A stretch of 24,149 bases of DNA from Flavobacteriales bacterium (GTDB lineage Bacteria > Bacteroidota > Bacteroidia > NS11-12g > UBA955): the NCBI GenBank assembly GCA_947450405.1, contig CANFVI010000005.1, forward strand, positions 1-24,149, read 5' to 3'. Below the pieces are notes generated by a model that saw only the letters and a list, made by a program, of their open reading frames with translations, was not told the DNA's origin and ran no database searches. This document shows, piece by piece, positions 23,131 to 24,149 of this stretch. Position numbers and translations under genes: made by a program. Each line of letters starts with the position of its first letter. The first letter of the stretch is position 1.

Positions 23131-24149
23131 ATGAAACCAATAATAAAATCAATACTAATCAGTTGTTTTTTTGTGTTTTCAATGCAGATTGTATCTGCAC
23201 AAGACGCTGATAAAACCGTAACAATTGTGGTGAGCGGAAGCGGAAAAACACAAGATGATGCAAAGCAATCAGCTTTAAGATCAGCAATTGAACAAGCGTT
23301 TGGAGCGTTCATTTCTTCAAAAACTGAAATTTTAAATGACAAAGTTGTAGCAGATGAAATGTCTTCCGTAACAAATGGAAATATACAGAAATATGATGTC
23401 TTGAATGCATCTCAATTACCTGATAGCAGTTGGGGGGTATCGCTAAAAGCTGTTGTTTCTGTAAGTAAACTTACCAGTTTTGTTGAAGCCAAAGGAATTG
23501 CAATTGAAATAAAGGGTGGGTTGTTTGCATTGAATATTAAACAACAGTTATTGAATGAACAAGGGGAAGTTAAAGCAATTTGCGAAATGGTGGGTTTACT
23601 TCATGAGCCGATGCAAATTTCTTTCGATTATACTATAAAAAGTGGTGACCCTAAATCATTAGATGCAGAAAGTAAAAACTGGGAAATACCTCTAGTTGTT
23701 ACAGCAACTACTAATAAAAATATCGATTTTTGTGCAAACTATTGTATTAAAACATTAGCAGCATTAAGCCTTTCAGCTGAAGAAGTAACAAGTTATAAAA
23801 GTTTAAACAAAGCCGTTTTCCCTGTTGTCATTAATTACAATGGAGTTGCTAAAACTTTTTATTTAAGAAAACAAAGTAGTATAAATGCATTAAACACTCT
23901 TACAAATCAGTGGGCTTATTATACTCGTTTATTTACAGTGCAATCTGGAATGGATGAATCAAATGGCAATGGCGAAGGTAGAATACATGATTTTAGTAGT
24001 AGTCGAAACTATAATAATGAGGGCAAATCCATTAACTTTTTAACTACAGGTCAACAAGCTGCTACATTTTCTTGGCAGGATAAACGGACACTTTCACAAA
24101 TTGAACAAATGACTGGATATAAAGTAAAGCCAAGAGGCGTTGTTTCACA
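23131..24149 (+). CDS. Secreted LPP20/FlgT-like protein, paralogue of the 608-residue protein (3' end outside window)
   Basis: Open for 339 codons to the window edge. Signal peptide (SILISCFFVFSMQIVSA-Q, cut near residue 28), then TVTIVVSGSGKTQDDAKQSA and the helix LRSAIEQAFGAFIS. Over the first 106 mature residues (from K-x-VTI to GG-x-FA), hand alignment with the 608-residue protein gives 68 identities (about 64%). Similarity continues through NWEIPLVVTA, NIDFCANYC and KTFYLRKQSS (about residues 180-255), then fades; from residue ~270 the protein has its own Gly/Asn/Ser-rich stretch. Synonymous positions differ widely, so the duplication is not recent. Function unknown; expected in the periplasm or outer membrane. 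Confidence 0.78.
   Translation, partial: MKPIIKSILISCFFVFSMQIVSAQDADKTVTIVVSGSGKTQDDAKQSALRSAIEQAFGAFISSKTEILNDKVVADEMSSVTNGNIQKYDVLNASQLPDSSWGVSLKAVVSVSKLTSFVEAKGIAIEIKGGLFALNIKQQLLNEQGEVKAICEMVGLLHEPMQISFDYTIKSGDPKSLDAESKNWEIPLVVTATTNKNIDFCANYCIKTLAALSLSAEEVTSYKSLNKAVFPVVINYNGVAKTFYLRKQSSINALNTLTNQWAYYTRLFTVQSGMDESNGNGEGRIHDFSSSRNYNNEGKSINFLTTGQQAATFSWQDKRTLSQIEQMTGYKVKPRGVVS

Noticed and set aside
1..24149. tRNA, rRNA, CRISPR array, insertion sequence or riboswitch
   Set aside because: Reading both strands by eye gave no cloverleaf, regularly spaced repeats, transposase motifs or terminal inverted repeats; small or diverged RNAs could still be missed without covariance searches.

Overview
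The window looks like a chromosomal segment of a free-living or environmental member of the Bacteroidota. Four things point there: AT-rich DNA with few Shine-Dalgarno sequences; repeated TAnnTTTG promoter boxes just upstream of start codons; a large secreted protein ending in a type IX secretion (T9SS) type A sorting domain; and lineage-typical families (Omp28-type lipoprotein, DUF6175-like protein). No tRNA, rRNA, CRISPR array, insertion sequence or prophage was seen. All gene-free gaps are under 300 bases.

Left part (1-11373) is mostly housekeeping. It starts with the tail of a small membrane protein, then trmB (minus strand) divergent from aat. Next come a cyclase-family metal hydrolase coupled to a GT9 glycosyltransferase, rnz (RNase Z), and the ftsK-lolA pair. 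A perfect 20-bp hairpin lies between convergent lolA and sucD and probably terminates both. A lipoprotein-type glutathione peroxidase (minus) diverges from an Omp28-like lipoprotein, which is coupled to xerD. FtsK and XerD act together in chromosome dimer resolution.

Middle part (11370-16567): a minus-strand operon encodes a BNR/sortilin-like T9SS cargo protein, a 124-residue conserved small protein and a GT2 glycosyltransferase, with 1-base overlap or 2-base spacing. Divergent from it is a beta-lactamase-family serine hydrolase broken by one in-frame TGA, with 64 further codons of homologous-looking sequence after the stop.

Right part (16663-24149, running off the end) is the accessory-looking and most interesting region. 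At least ten co-directional genes are packed with gaps of 1, 1, 1, -4, 11, -4, -4, 38 and 11 bases. Secreted proteins (161 aa, a DUF6175-like 318 aa, a 345 aa protein with a coiled-coil tail, a 235 aa protein with an internal repeat, and two tandem paralogues of 608 and at least 339 aa with an LPP20/FlgT-like N-terminal pattern) alternate with small proteins lacking signal peptides (an HNH nuclease-like protein, an 85 aa protein, a 44 aa protein and a 199 aa protein). Together they suggest an uncharacterised envelope module with inserted cytoplasmic cargo. Its function cannot be read from the sequence.
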